36,364 nucleotides of DNA from Ceraceosorus guamensis. Lineage: Eukaryota > Basidiomycota > Exobasidiomycetes > Ceraceosorales > Ceraceosoraceae. Where the stretch lies: positions 1-36,364 of the forward strand of contig NW_020290130.1 of the NCBI RefSeq assembly GCF_003144195.1, in the 5' to 3' direction. Positions 19,311 through 30,674 of this stretch are shown piece by piece. Each line of letters starts with the position of its first letter. Within the stretch, counting starts at the first letter, position 1. The translations under genes were made by a program, and so were the position numbers. The notes beneath the pieces are model-generated. The model worked only from the letters and a program-made list of their open reading frames with translations. It had not been told where the DNA came from and made no database searches.

Positions 19311-20124
19311 ATGCGGTACCGCGTCCAGTCTCTGCTTGCCTGCATCATGCTCGCAGCTGCACCGCACATCGTAGCCCTTCCCCCTGCGCAGAAGCCAGGT
19401 GACTACGATGCGGCACTCCGCAACGCTCTCACCGACCCAGCCAGTCAGCTCGGGGCCTACCTCAAGAACTCCACACAGACCCTCGTATCTGGCACGGGAA
19501 ACTCTTGGGCCGACACGGTGTACAAGGCCAGCCCCGAGTGAGCGAGAAAGGTGTTGCGCTGCATGCGACCCGACTTTCACCCTCTGAATGCCTTTTTGTC
19601 TTGCTTCTCCCCCCTTTTGTCAGAGCACGCAAACTCACGCTGCCCAAGCAGCCGCTCGAGGATCTCCAAAACGCCATACAGGGCATAGGCTACGCAGGAT
19701 CTCTAGCAGAGAACCGCGGCTACACTTTCCAACCAGACGATGCCGATCTCGCCTTTACCGGCAACTGGACTTTTCTCGTCTACCAGCAATTCCATCACGT
19801 GCTCACCGAGAGCTTGTTCGTGGAGCGCGCAAACAAGCTCGAGGTGCAGAGCCAAATCGTCGGTGGTGTGACGCAGATCCGATCTGCTTGGAAAGATGCT
19901 TGGCCCAAGCTCTTTGGTCGACTGTGAGTGACGAAGCCCCAATGCCAGTCAAGTCCTTCCCACTTGCTCGCTGCTCGCGACTCGCTCATGCCATGCCATC
20001 TCAATCCCCCTCCCCCTCCCCCGCGGTCAGCTCCGACAAGTGGGAAAGCAAAATCGAAGTGGGGCACAACGTTGAGCAGTTCGATCAGTGGTTCGCTGAC
20101 ATCCTCAAGGCGTATTCCAAATGA
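19311..20124 (+). CDS. small secreted protein, cysteine-free, three exons
   Basis: Exons 19311-19537, 19624-19923 and 20031-20124; the phases close and give 206 residues. A signal peptide (MRYRVQSLLACIMLAAA…, likely cut after VA before LPPAQK) is followed by a mature chain without cysteine and rich in aromatic residues. Recognisable stretches are YDAALRNALTDPASQL, KLTLPKQPLEDLQNAIQGI, DLAFTGNWTFLVYQQFHH and NVEQFDQWFADILKAY. There are N-glycosylation sequons at NST and NWT. Introns are 86 and 107 bp with GTGAG donors. No known domain. It shares with the secreted gene at 16222 the arrangement signal-ALPP and absence of cysteine, but I see no further alignment. Its end lies 120 bp from the HBS1 stop (convergent). 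Confidence 0.75.
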
Positions 20125-20244
20125 ACGATCAGGGCGATGCGAGCGATCAGTCTCACCACGACTCAAGTGACACTCTCCCCCCGTCGAAATGTGATGCATT
20201 CAGTGACTGATATCGTGTGCGGGGCAGCGTGCGCGATGCGACGA

Positions 20245-23200
20245 TTACGCGGCTTCGAGGACCACACCAGCAGCGACGCTCTCTCCAGCAAGCCTGAGCA
20301 CCACTCTGCCCATATCCCTGCTCTTTGCAAAGATTTCGATGGGCACACCAGCGCTAGACCCTTTGCTCGTTTGGGTCGGAGTGATGCTGATCCTGACCTC
20401 GGCTGTGCTGCCTCTCGAAAGCACCCTGGGCTTCGCCTTGAGCGTCGATCCGCTCTTTGCATCTATCGTTCGCTCTAGCGAAGTGATGGTGCAAGGAATG
20501 TTGGAAGAGTGGTGGAAAAGCTCGAGCGAGGTGCCCGACATGAGGGGTAGCGACGGCTCAAAGACCAGCAGGCGTACAAGCAGCGTGGTGACTAGAGGTA
20601 CTGGTGCGTTTGGCGGGCACAAGACGGATCCGATGCTGGGATGCAATAGAAGTGGTGTGAGGTGGAAGCGAATCAAGAGGCTCGGTCGTGACGACTCACT
20701 TGACGTGAATTTGATCGATGCCAGTCAGGAAGCAAGTGACTGTGGATCCAGCAACTGCCCAAGGCACGGCATCGCCATCCAACTCGATGGCTGCGCATCG
20801 TCACTATCAGCTTGTTGATATGATCCTCGATGACGCGTTCCCGATGCGACGCACCTTTGACGAGGCCCGTTTCGTCACCGGGTACCGCAGCAAGGCGATC
20901 GCCTACCGAGACGAGACCAGAGACGATACGCCCCGTAACACCGAGTCCGGAAGAGATGGCGGTAACTTGACCAGATCTAAAGACATTGGTGACTGGTATG
21001 CGCAATGGTGCATCGAAACTTCTCGTTGGGGGAGTCAAGGTATCTGCGGGCCGAAGAGACGTGTGAGTCCGAGGAGAGCTCTGCAGCCGCCACCTGCGAG
21101 TGGAGCTCACCGAGCACCTCCACCAATGTAGGTCCTCCATACCACCTTGCGAGATCGCCGCTCTGGCTCCGCTGGCTAAGGTTTTCTCCTACAGCTGCGC
21201 CACAAGGCACAAATCTGACCCCGCTTGCTCCCTCTCCAGCCGTGTCGAAGCCTATGCCAGCAAGAAAGTTCTTCACCTTGTCGACGATTTCGGTAAACCT
21301 GTGCTGATCGTAAGCTACCGCATCTAGCTTGTTGACAGCGACGACGATCTGAGACGTGCCCAAGCTCCTCAGCAAGACTGCATGCTCCCTCGTCTGACCC
21401 TTATCCCCAAAACCAGCTTCGAAAGCACCCAAGCTGGCGTCCACTACGAGCAGCCCAGCATCGGCCATGGCTGCTCCCGAGATCATGTTGGGTATGAAAT
21501 CTCGATGACCTGGAGCGTCGAGCAGCGCGAAGCGCCTATGAGGCGTGTCAAAAGTGTCGTGAGCAATGTCGATCGTCACTCCCCGACTGCGCTCCTCCTC
21601 TGACGAGTCGAGCGTCCATGCGTATGCAAAAGAACCCTTGCCGGCTTTGGAGGATGCGCGAGCATTGGCTTGATACGCCTTGTCCGTGAGCGATCCCAGC
21701 TCGTGCAACAGTCGGCCCATCAATGTCGACTTGCCAGCATCGACGTGACCTGCGCGCGTGGGTTTGCAAGTAAGCGTGCGCTCCCGACCGAGGCACCTGG
21801 CCTGACTCTGAGACGCGTGCGTGCGAGCGCATCGACGACTCACCAACAACGACCAAGCTCATGCTCCTCCTCGCATCCGCCGCTTCCTTTGCGCGCCACT
21901 CTTCCAAAATCTTTTCGTGCGCCACCGGTCTGACCGCCACATCGCTACCAGCATCGCTGCATTGCTCGTCCGCATCGCCCTCTTGCAGATCCAAATCTTT
22001 TAGCCTCCTTTTCAATTGTTCCGCCTGTCCATCGCTCGTCTTGCTGCTCTCCATTGCCGCACCCGCCGCTGCCGCTTTTCGCAATCCCACAGAGGCCTTT
22101 TCGCCGCTCGATCCACCTGCTACCTGCCCGTTTGATCCCGTCGCGCGCGTCTTGGCAGCGATGCTCGGCGTGCTGGCTCCTGAAGGTGCTTTTGATCCGC
22201 TGGATGCTGCTGTCGAAAGCGAGTCGCGCCTCTCACACGTCAGCATAGGATGATCGGCGCACTGTCACTGCCCGCATCTGGTTTCGCTGCTGCGGGTCGA
22301 CTCAAAATCTCATCTATTGCCAGCGTGCGCGGTAGGATCCAGCGCAGAGCCTTGCCTGGCTTGCAGGACCACGTCATCGGGGCTGAGCTTGGCAAATGCG
22401 GTGTTGCGCAGCTGCGATGCTCTCTCCGATGACGTCTGCAGCGGTTCAAATGGCGAGACGCTCGGAGCGGATTTGGCATGCTTGCCTCCGACCATCAAAG
22501 ATGCGAAGGCGGATGAGAGGCTCTGACCATTCGCATCTTCTTTGCTCTGCCTCGCTTCCAGATCCTCCTGCATCGGAAACAGCTGGCTGCTGCGCACTCC
22601 CGAAGGCAGCTTCTGACTCTGCTCCAACTCTCGCCGCCTTGCCGCTTGAACCTCTTCGCTCTCCACCACCACCGCCTCGATCTCGCCCTGACCGCTCCGA
22701 GCTGCAGCTTTCGCTTCTCGACTAGCTTGAGCTCGCTGTTGGAGCTTGGAGAGCGGTTTAGCCGTCATCGGCGCAGGAGTTGCTGCTGCTGATGCGGGCG
22801 CAGATTCGCGAGGAGGGAGTACAGTTGCGGCAGCAGCGGAGGGCTTGGTGGCTCGAGCAGCAGCTAGAGCAGCCAATTTGCTAGGTCTGGCAGTGTCTGC
22901 TGCAGGGCCATGTGCGTGTGCATTGGCGGCAGCAGCGCCGGCGGCGGAGTGTCCATCGCTCGAGCCGCTTGCGTCGACAGTGGCAGCAGCAGGTCGCTTG
23001 TTTCTTCTGGCGACTGCCAGCTGAGCCAGCTTGCTACCTGCGCCTCCTTGACTCTGAGAAGCGTCTGCCACACTGAGCTGCGCCTCGAGCTGCTGAGCCA
23101 GATCAGTCTTGGCATCACAGGACTGCGATGATACGCCAGGCAAGCCAACGGGCGCCAGATCCCTCAATGCGCGCTTGGCCATGCCCGATCTGCCTCGCGT

Positions 23201-24098
23201 GCCGAGTCCGCCGATGCCTCGACCTCGGATCGCGCCGCTGGGATGCGCAGATGGTCGCATGGTGCTGCTGCTGCTGCTGCTGCTCGACTCCAAGTTCATC
23301 TCGTCCCGAAGCGGATCATCAACTGAGATTGCAAATGGGGCAGGTTCGAGGTGGCAGAGAAGGACGCGTGCATCGCAGCGAGTCAGCCCTCGCGATGCTC
23401 TGACCTCGAAGCGCGGCAGTAGCGTGCGGTGTGGTGCGAGCAGATCGAGGGTGAGGGCCACTCGCCACAGTGGACATGCACGGTTCCGTTCTGCTGCGCT
23501 GCGCTCCGTCCCTCTCCCTCTTCGCCACACTCTCCCCGCAAAGCAGCGACCACCTGATCGATGGCACACGCTAACAAAACACTCGCCGAGCCTTGAAAAG
23601 CCTTGACACTGCATCCGCATCGCATCCCACTGCACTGCACTGTGACTCTGCCCCCCCCAACTCACCCTTTTTGTTTTCCCTAGCTTGCCTGCGCTTGCTC
23701 TCCCTCAACGCCCACTCCACCGTAGCCTGCACATCAAAGTAGTTCTCCCACAGTGACGATTTGATATCTGCCTCGTCGATGAGCGAGGAGCTGCCTGGTG
23801 CTACAACAGCAGCGACTTGCGCAAACGCCACTTGCAGCGACTCCAGATCGGATGACGATGCATCGGCTGGATGGGCAGGGGCAGGGGGGCAATCCACGCA
23901 GCAGCGCGATGCTAGTGTGTGTCAGCAAGCACGCACGCACCCACGCACCCACGCACCCACGCACGCACCCACGCACGCACCCACGCCCGCTCGCATGCCT
24001 ACACATCACTCACCCCACGGCTCTTGTTCATCGTCGTAATAATCATCCGCCAACTCTTCGTCCAGATCCAAATTCCTCACTGCTCGATGTCTAGACAT
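20245..24098 (-). CDS. HBS1: HBS1-like ribosome-rescue GTPase
   Basis: Exons: 24098-24014, 23911-23666, 23322 to about 22330, about 22209-21844, 21749-21111, 21043-20855, 20790-20700, 20635-20245. The start MSRHRAVRNLDLDEEL is the characteristic Hbs1 N-terminus, followed by a UBA-like segment (around SLWENYFDVQATVEWALRES). A long low-complexity linker holds a Ser run and Ala-rich tracts. The GTPase domain has GHVDAGKS (G1), RSRGVTIDIA (G2), DAPGH (G3) and NKLD (G4). EF-Tu domains II and III follow (PLRIPVTNVF, VPWAVAGSTV, and the C-terminal VVLRLAGESVAAG). Hbs1 with Dom34/Pelota splits stalled ribosomes in no-go and non-stop decay, in the cytoplasm. All later junctions close in phase. The exon 3/exon 4 junction has no usable GT donor after the conserved SPDDVVLQA segment and may use GC-AG. 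The second intron (343 bp) is unusually long here. Some fungi make two products (Hbs1/Ski7) from this locus; that was not assessed. Confidence 0.9.
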
Positions 24099-25350
24099 GA
24101 TTGCGCGTGTGTGCGAGCGGGTGTGTGTGTGTGCGCGGGAGAGCTGGCTTTCGAGGTGCTTGTGCTTGCTGGTGCGAGTGGGGAGGTGTGATGGCGGTGA
24201 TGATCGTCGGCAGCGCTCCACATGATAGGATGCCGCATGGATGCACGCGCGTCAAGCAGTCAAAAATCTCGAAGTCACAGTCACGAGTCAGAGTGTTCTT
24301 TTGGCGCGCGCGCGGCATTTGTCAGACTGACAGAAGAGAAAGGGAGAGCACAGAGCAGCGTGCGCATGTATGCTGTACCGGTATGCCTATACTCACAACT
24401 AAATTCAGAAGCAGCAGCAGCAGCACTCACGACTCACGACTCTTGACTCAACTTTGCCCGGGCAGGGCAGCACACGCAAAGCGATGGTCACGTGTTGCGT
24501 CCTCTAAAGCACGCGCGTCCATGCATGCACCTCCGCCCCGCCCGATTTGAATTAAAATTGAATTCGATTTGACGCTCGATTCAATCTAGTGGGGTGGGGT
24601 GGGGGTCAATCTCGATGCACCCACCCGGAGCAAGAAGAATTGGCGCTGCGTGGGAGTTTTGAGTGCATATGGGGGGGGGGGGGGGACAGGCAGGCAGGCA
24701 GGCGAGCGAGCGGGGCAGGTGGGCGGCGAAGTACAGTCAGAGTACTCGTGACTGTGCCTGGTCAAATTGTATCAGATGTCCGCATCGAGCGCAGCGCGGC
24801 GCTAAAGCCGAAAATGTACACACACCCCCTCCCTCGGTTCGAGCTGCTGCTGCTGTTTCGCGTGGATCGTGCGTCGATGAGCTCGCGGACAATTCGGGCA
24901 AAGCGCGCTTGCCGCTGCAACGCAGAGAGAGAGAGAGAGAGAAGCGGTGCAATGGAAGGGCATCGCGGGGATCATGACGGTCGTGGGTCGTGGGCCGTGA
25001 GTCGTGAGTCGTGAGTCGTGAGTCGTTAGTCAAAAAGGTGTTGCATGGATGTGCGGCAAATTGTTGTGCTTGTGGGGGATGCGGGGGGAAAAGATGCAAA
25101 TATAGTTTAGTTGGCTAGTCTGCGAGTCTGAGTGTAGGAGTCGTGAGTGTGAGTTGGTTGCCTCTTGCCCATGATATCACCAATTTTTACGTATAAAGAG
25201 AGAAGCAGGTGTGTGTGGGCGGGGTGGGGAGTGGGAAGGGAGAATGCGCGCTTAGCTTATTCACCGTCATCATCCCTACTCTCCTTCAGCCAGCGCATCG
25301 CATCGCATCGCATCGTATCGCATCGCATCGAGTAAAAGGCATCATCCCCA
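24099..25350. promoter_or_regulatory. shared upstream region of HBS1 and the SSU1-like gene
   Basis: About 1.25 kb between divergent starts. It contains a TATAAA at 25192-25197, 154 bp before the SSU1-like ATG; a G run of 15 at 24671-24685; (GGCA)n near 24688; (GA)n near 24928; a GAGTCGT-type direct repeat near 25000-25028; and a (CGCAT)n pentamer at about 25293-25331 in the probable 5' leader. No coding frame of substance. Confidence 0.5.
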
Positions 25351-27510
25351 ATGACGGGCTCGCAAGACGAGGCAGAAGAGGCTGTGCTCGCACGGGGAGG
25401 AGAGGTGCTGCGAGCGGGTCAAGCATCAAGCGATGAAGAGCAAAGTGGCACAGACACGATCCCGCAAGCAGCAGCAGCAGCAGCAGCAGGCAAAGAGAAA
25501 GAGGAAGGGCAAAGTGGCGCGGCGGCGGCGGCCAGACTGCAACGCATGCCATCCATCTCTGCTGCCAGCAGAGCATTCCCAAGAGGACTTCGAGCGCGCA
25601 TCCTCAATTTCACACCTTCCTGGTTCAGCGTGTCGATGGGTACGGGTGGTGTTCACATCCTCCTGCTGCTCTTGGCCGACGTGTGGTCAGCCTATGCTTC
25701 CGACGCCACTGCAGATGATCACCAGAGCTTTGCTAGCAACACCACCTTGCCCGCCAAAATCCTCCGATGGCCTGCCCTCATCTTTTGGATCGTCAATTGC
25801 GCACTCTTCTTTACGTCAGTCTGAGTCTTCTCCCTCTCATCGCTGCGCACGTGTCGCGTCGCGTCGCCATCCCACATCATGGCCAGGGGGCAAATCAACT
25901 GACAATCCAATGTTTTGCGGTGTTTCCCCCACGCCACTCACGCCACGCACGCCACGCACGCACGCACGCGCAGCTTTCTGCTCGCTTTCATCAGTCGCTA
26001 CGTGAGCGTCAATGTGCCCCCCGCTTTTGCCCTGAATGACAGCCACTCGAGTCCACCTTTTTGCTCAACACATCGAATCGCCCCCACGCAGATCATGTTT
26101 CCCGCCGTCTTGCCTCTGACGCTGACGCAGTGAGTCTGCGCGCGCCTCCGTTTGGGGGGAACGGGAGCGCTGGGGGAGCGCCTCCTCGCGCGCAACGCGT
26201 TCTCCCCCCTGTCCGCCCGTCCGCCCGTCCGCCATCACACTCACGTCACTCACACATCCGCGTCCACGCTTTGCTCCTCTTTTAGCCCTCAAAAGTCGCC
26301 CTTTTTGGGTACTGCACCCATGGCCTTTCTCACGCTCATCTCTTCCCTCTCTCAACTGGGCACCCGATTTTTCGCGCTAGGTCTGACGCCCACCATCCTA
26401 GCAGCTTCGCTCTGGTTCGTCGCTTGCTTCGTCAGCACCTTGTGCGCCCTCGTCGTTCCTTTTAGCATGATGATCCTTCAAAATCACCATTTCGAAGGAA
26501 CGACGGCTGCCCTGCTCTTGCCCGTCGTCCCTCCCATCACTGCAGCTGCGACGGGAGCTGGCATTGCGGAACTGCTGGCCATCGACAAGCCATCCCTCAG
26601 CTTCACCGTTCTCGCTCTAAGCTACATTATGAATGGCGTCGGGCTGATGCTCGCTTTGATGGTGAGGGGCATGCCCATAAGCGCTTCCACCGTCGATGGC
26701 CACGTTCATTTCGCATTCCCACGTGCCTTTGCTCATCTTCATCTGCTCACCTCGCCCTCCTTCATCCGCGCAGATTCTCACTCTATACTTTCAGCGTCTG
26801 CTCCTCTTCAAGTAAGTCGTCGTCCCCACGCGCGCGCGCGCGCTGCCCCAATCCGCTACGCAGCCGCTCGTCACTTCGCAACTTTTACAGCGACGCACAG
26901 CTCACGCAGCACGCCCGCCCCTGCGCACCTGTTCAGTCAACCACCAAGAGAAGTCATCATTTCGGTGTTTTTGCCGCTGGGGCCGTGCGGTCAAGGTGCC
27001 GAAGCACTGCTACATCTCGGTCAAGCTGCCTTGCGCCTGTTCCCAGTCATTTCCAGTCTCGCGCTGCCCACGCCGGGTACGGGACACGGCGATGGCGTGC
27101 CGCTCTTGACGTACGGCGTCGCCCAAGCTCTCTACGGAGCGGGTCTCGTTGGTGCGCTGCATCTCGTCGGACTGGGCGGCTGGTTTTGCCTTTTGGCCAT
27201 CGCCATCGTGTTCAGGGAAGCGACGCAAGAGAGGCTCAAATTCAACCTCGGATTTTGGGCCGCCACCTTTCCGCTGGCCAGTCTCATCATCGGTGTCGGA
27301 AGGCTGGCGTTGGTCCTCGACAGCTTGGCCATACGCGTCGTCTTTACGCTGATGTGCTTTGCGTACGCTCTGGTCTACTTTGGCGTGGCCGTGCCCACTC
27401 TTCGAGGTTTCATCTCTGCAGAGCTCTTGGTCGCCCCGTGCATCGCTGATCTTCCCCTTGATCCGCTCAAGAAGTATCGGGACCCCAGAGATGAGGTGGA
27501 GGAGCGGTGA
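25351..27510 (+). CDS. SSU1: SSU1-type sulfite efflux / TDT family transporter, six exons
   Basis: Exons 25351-25814, 25974-26001, 26092-26129, 26286-26661, 26774-26811 and 26937-27510; phases close and give 505 residues. Three exons are tiny (28, 38 and 38 nt) and each restores a conserved stretch: FTFLLAFISRYIMFP, LTLTHPQKSPFLGT and ILTLYFQRLLL. Other hallmarks are FTPSWFSVSMGTGG at about 87-100 at the first helix, LLPVVPPITAAATGAG, VFLPLGPCGQGAEALL and FNLGFWAATFPLA. These are typical of tellurite-resistance/dicarboxylate (TDT) transporters of the fungal Ssu1/Mae1 group, with about ten helices. The N-terminal 85 residues are hydrophilic with an Ala run. The group includes sulfite exporters and malate carriers; the GPCGQG and SMGTGG context favours the sulfite branch, but the substrate is inferred. 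It would act in the plasma membrane. Confidence 0.85.
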
Positions 27511-27565
27511 TGCGGTGAAGAAAAAAAAAAAAAAAAAAGCCATCCTCAGCGCCGCGCGTCGGCTC
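27511..27565. terminator. 55-bp convergent gap with an A18 run
   Basis: Stop codons of the SSU1-like gene (27508-27510) and SWD1 (27566-27568 on the minus strand) are separated by only 55 bp, including 18 consecutive A at 27521-27538. The two 3' untranslated regions must overlap each other's coding ends. The A/T run could aid 3' end formation in either direction; this is inference. Confidence 0.45.
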
Positions 27566-29647
27566 TCAATCATCGTCGTCTTCCGCCAACATGCTGTCGA
27601 GATCGGCTGCCAGGTCGACGGGCAAGACGAAGTTGGGATCGTCGTCTGGATCGGGTGCGACGTAGATGACTTTCTCGATGGAGTCAGCGTCAGAGGACAA
27701 CTGGCCGAAGCCTGTGCTGTGCAAAACACGCGGTTGCACGGGGTCCCGGAGGTCGTGTGCACTACCTAGAATATCTACGAGCACCTCCTCCTCATCCAAC
27801 TTCCTCCTCGTCGCTGCCAGTTCATCTTCCTGGACGCACAGAAGGAGCCATGAGCGTAGATCAGCGCTCCGAATCGTCTCCATGCCACTCACCACATCGA
27901 ATTCGTCCTCGCGCTCTTCGTACTCGACGTTCTCTTCCAGCTCTTCGAAGCCAGGAGCATAGGCAGACCAAATTTCTGCGCCGGGTGTGAACCACAAGTT
28001 GACGCTGCCCGCGCCAGCCGAGGCCGAGGCAAGCAGAGGCCGAGTGGGGTGCCACTGGGAGATGTGCCAGGGATTCATCAAACTTCGAGCTGATCTCCGC
28101 TCGTCTTTCCAGCTACTCACATCGACGTCCATCAAGCTATCTCTTGGGCCCTCGAGGACCTTTTCTAGCGCTCCAAGACCTCTGTCCCAGATGTAGATAT
28201 TGTGCGCCTGGACGTGAGCAGCACCTGCGAAAATGTACTCTCCGTCGGCCGAAAATCCGATGCCAGACCAAGGCGTGCGATTGACCAGATCTTGAAAACG
28301 GTGCGTCGGCGTCAATTCAGGTAGAGTGCGAGTGTGAGAGTGCGAAGGGGAGTGCGCGAATTGTTCTGGCGCTGGCTCCCCGCTTGGCGTGGCTGCTCCA
28401 TTAGCGACTGGGTGTCCATTCGACGCGCCATCTACGCTGTTAAAGGACAGTGCAAAGACGCGAATGCTCCGGTCGTTGGAGTTGAGAACGACGTTTCTGT
28501 GCGACGGAAGTACAACGTCAGACGCGGGCGCGAGAGACAGCATTGTGGGCAGGCGTGATGCTCACCTTCCACTCTTGCCCCACCGCATCTGGCGCACTGC
28601 TCCGCCCCCAACATTCACCCTGCTCACCAGCTCCACATCTATCCTCGCAGGCACCTCGCGAATGGGTGCATCTTCATTCGCGAGCACATTTGCCAAGCGC
28701 GCGCTGTACTCGTCGACGTTGAGCGTGCGCAGAGCAAAGAACAGAAGGAGTCCCCGCGTTGTTCCTGCGAGCAAGTACTCGCCCGAGGGATGAAAAGTGG
28801 CCGATGCGATGCCTCCGCTAGCGCGAGTCAGGAGCCAAGCGAAAGTGTCAGAAGGGCAATGCTGAAGCGCATACATGCACGCATTCCCGCCTTGCCTACC
28901 CACTCGCTCGCATCAAAATGGGACTCCAAAGCGATGCGCTTCTCTATGACCTCTTCGGCTTGCCAAGTGCAGCGTGAATCGGCGTGCCTGTGAAGGCCTC
29001 TTTGCCGCACGCCCAGATCAACGATGACGGCTTGTTGCGTCTCGAGCGTCAGCAAGAGGGTATTTCTGCGATGCGAGAAGCGCAGAACCATGAGCATCGC
29101 GATCAAGCCTCCCCGTGCTGCTTGCACGTGCACGCACGCACACGCCGCACACTCACGCATCGCCGTACTGAAACTCGACGCCGATGAGGGGCGCATCCAG
29201 TCTGATCCTGTAGCGGGCATAGGCACCGCAGGGAGGCAAAGAGTGGCTGGAGATGCGTGTATGCGCATGATGCTGTCGCCGCTGCTGCTGCTCCACCGTC
29301 GTGCTGGATAGCATAGAGAGGTCCCACACGAGGCAGATGCCGTCCAGCGATGCGCTCGCCAGCATCCTACCTCCTCCCGCCGCCGCTGTCCCCTTGCCAC
29401 CACCCATCGCCCTCACTCTCTCCTTGCCGCTCCAAGCCAGTGCGGTGACGGCCTTGACGTGACCCTCGAGTATTCTGACGGCGCATCGCGTCTCCAAATC
29501 GTAAATGACGACGAAACCATCCGTGCGACCTACGGCGAGATAGTGACCCTTGCTTAGACCGGATGGGGAGAAGGAGAGGACGCTGCAGGCAGAGGAAAAG
29601 ACGCGATCGACGGAATCTGGAAGGTGCGAAAAGGGGTTGAGCGTCAT
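27566..29647 (-). CDS. SWD1: COMPASS complex subunit Swd1 (RBBP5 homologue)
   Basis: Exons 29647-29157, 29065-28904, 28817-28566, 28496-28121, 28054-27893 and 27829-27566; phases close and give 568 residues. A WD40 propeller is evident: HYLAVGRTDGFVVIYDLETR, RMLASASLDGICLVWDLS, ATFHPSGEYLLAGTTRG and GEYIFAGAAHVQAHNIYIWD. The diagnostic Swd1/RBBP5 stretch follows (IWSAYAPGFEELEENVEYEE, then REDEFDVEDE). The C-tail is acidic. Swd1 is a core subunit of the Set1/COMPASS histone H3 lysine 4 methyltransferase in the nucleus. Two introns (66 and 63 bp) are in-frame multiples of three and would be read through by a naive caller; removing them restores LMDVD-WHPTRP and EFDV-EDE. It shares an upstream region with CDT2. 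Confidence 0.92.
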
Positions 29648-30399
29648 GATGAGCAGGACTTTGAGCTTGTGGACATGTGGGCGATCGGCGTGGTCGCTGG
29701 CTGGTCGCTGGTCGCGAGTCACGAATGCAAGCGAAGGCAGTTGCGCTTTGCTCGCAAGGTCAAGACTCGCGAATTCAATAATTTGATGATCACGATGAGT
29801 CCATCTTTGACATTCAAATTCGTGATTTGGCTGTACGGTGCGGTACCGCATGAGCGTCACGTGTACGCGCAGAATCAAGACATCATCATCGCGTACGCTG
29901 CGCGGCTTGACGCGTAGATGCGCTTCGACGCGTAAAGTGGCACGGCGCGTGCGCGTGTTGGATGGTTTGCGTCGCGCGTTAGCTTAGCGCGGCGGCGGCG
30001 GCGGCAGCGGCGGGTGGCGAGGCGCAGCATTCAAGATTCAATGATTCAAGAACAAGCGCGATCTTAGAAAATAAAAAAAAATCAAGAATTTGAATCAAGA
30101 TCAGGAAGCTGTCCCTGTCGGATCACGAATGAAATCACAGACGTGAAGCGTGCATCGAGCATCGAGCTGTCGCTACTCAGACTCATACAGTCACGAGTGG
30201 TGAGTCTCTCTGAATCAATGTGGCACCAGATCCACACAGCCAAGAGTCAAAGGGTCGCGCGAGTGGAGATGGTGACTCACACTGACGCCTCCTCATACCT
30301 CACTCACGCCGTGCATTCACGCCACTCCCATCCACATGCTCACCCCGACTGCACCACAATCACCGGCCACCGCTCCACGCGTTTGCCTTGTCTAGCAAC
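29648..30399. promoter_or_regulatory. shared upstream region of SWD1 and CDT2
   Basis: 752 bp between divergent start codons. It holds a (GCG)n tract at about 29990-30013, an A/T-rich patch with an A run near 30073, and repeated GATTCAA/TTGAATC-like words near 30030-30095. No TATA box found. Probably a bidirectional promoter. Confidence 0.45.
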
Positions 30400-30642
30400 A
30401 TGGACCACGATGACGGGTCTTTCTCATCTCAGCCTCGATGCGAGTCGAGCAGCCAGGCATCCCCAAGCAAGCGGCGCTACCCGGATGTGCTCGACTCTAG
30501 TCCCGCACTCGCTACGCCCAGCACCAGTGCGACCAGCCACAGTGCGGGCAGCAGCAGCAGCGCTTGCTCGCCTTTGCTGAACAGCTCCAAGCCCACAATC
30601 GCGCGCAACGCATTGCTTCCAGTGGACCCAGATGACAGCGCG

Positions 30643-30674
<32 letters not shown>

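Noticed and set aside
22746-23606. Plus-strand open frames opposite HBS1 exon 3
   Set aside because: Ala/Gly-rich shadows of the low-complexity HBS1 linker; the opposite strand has the conserved protein.
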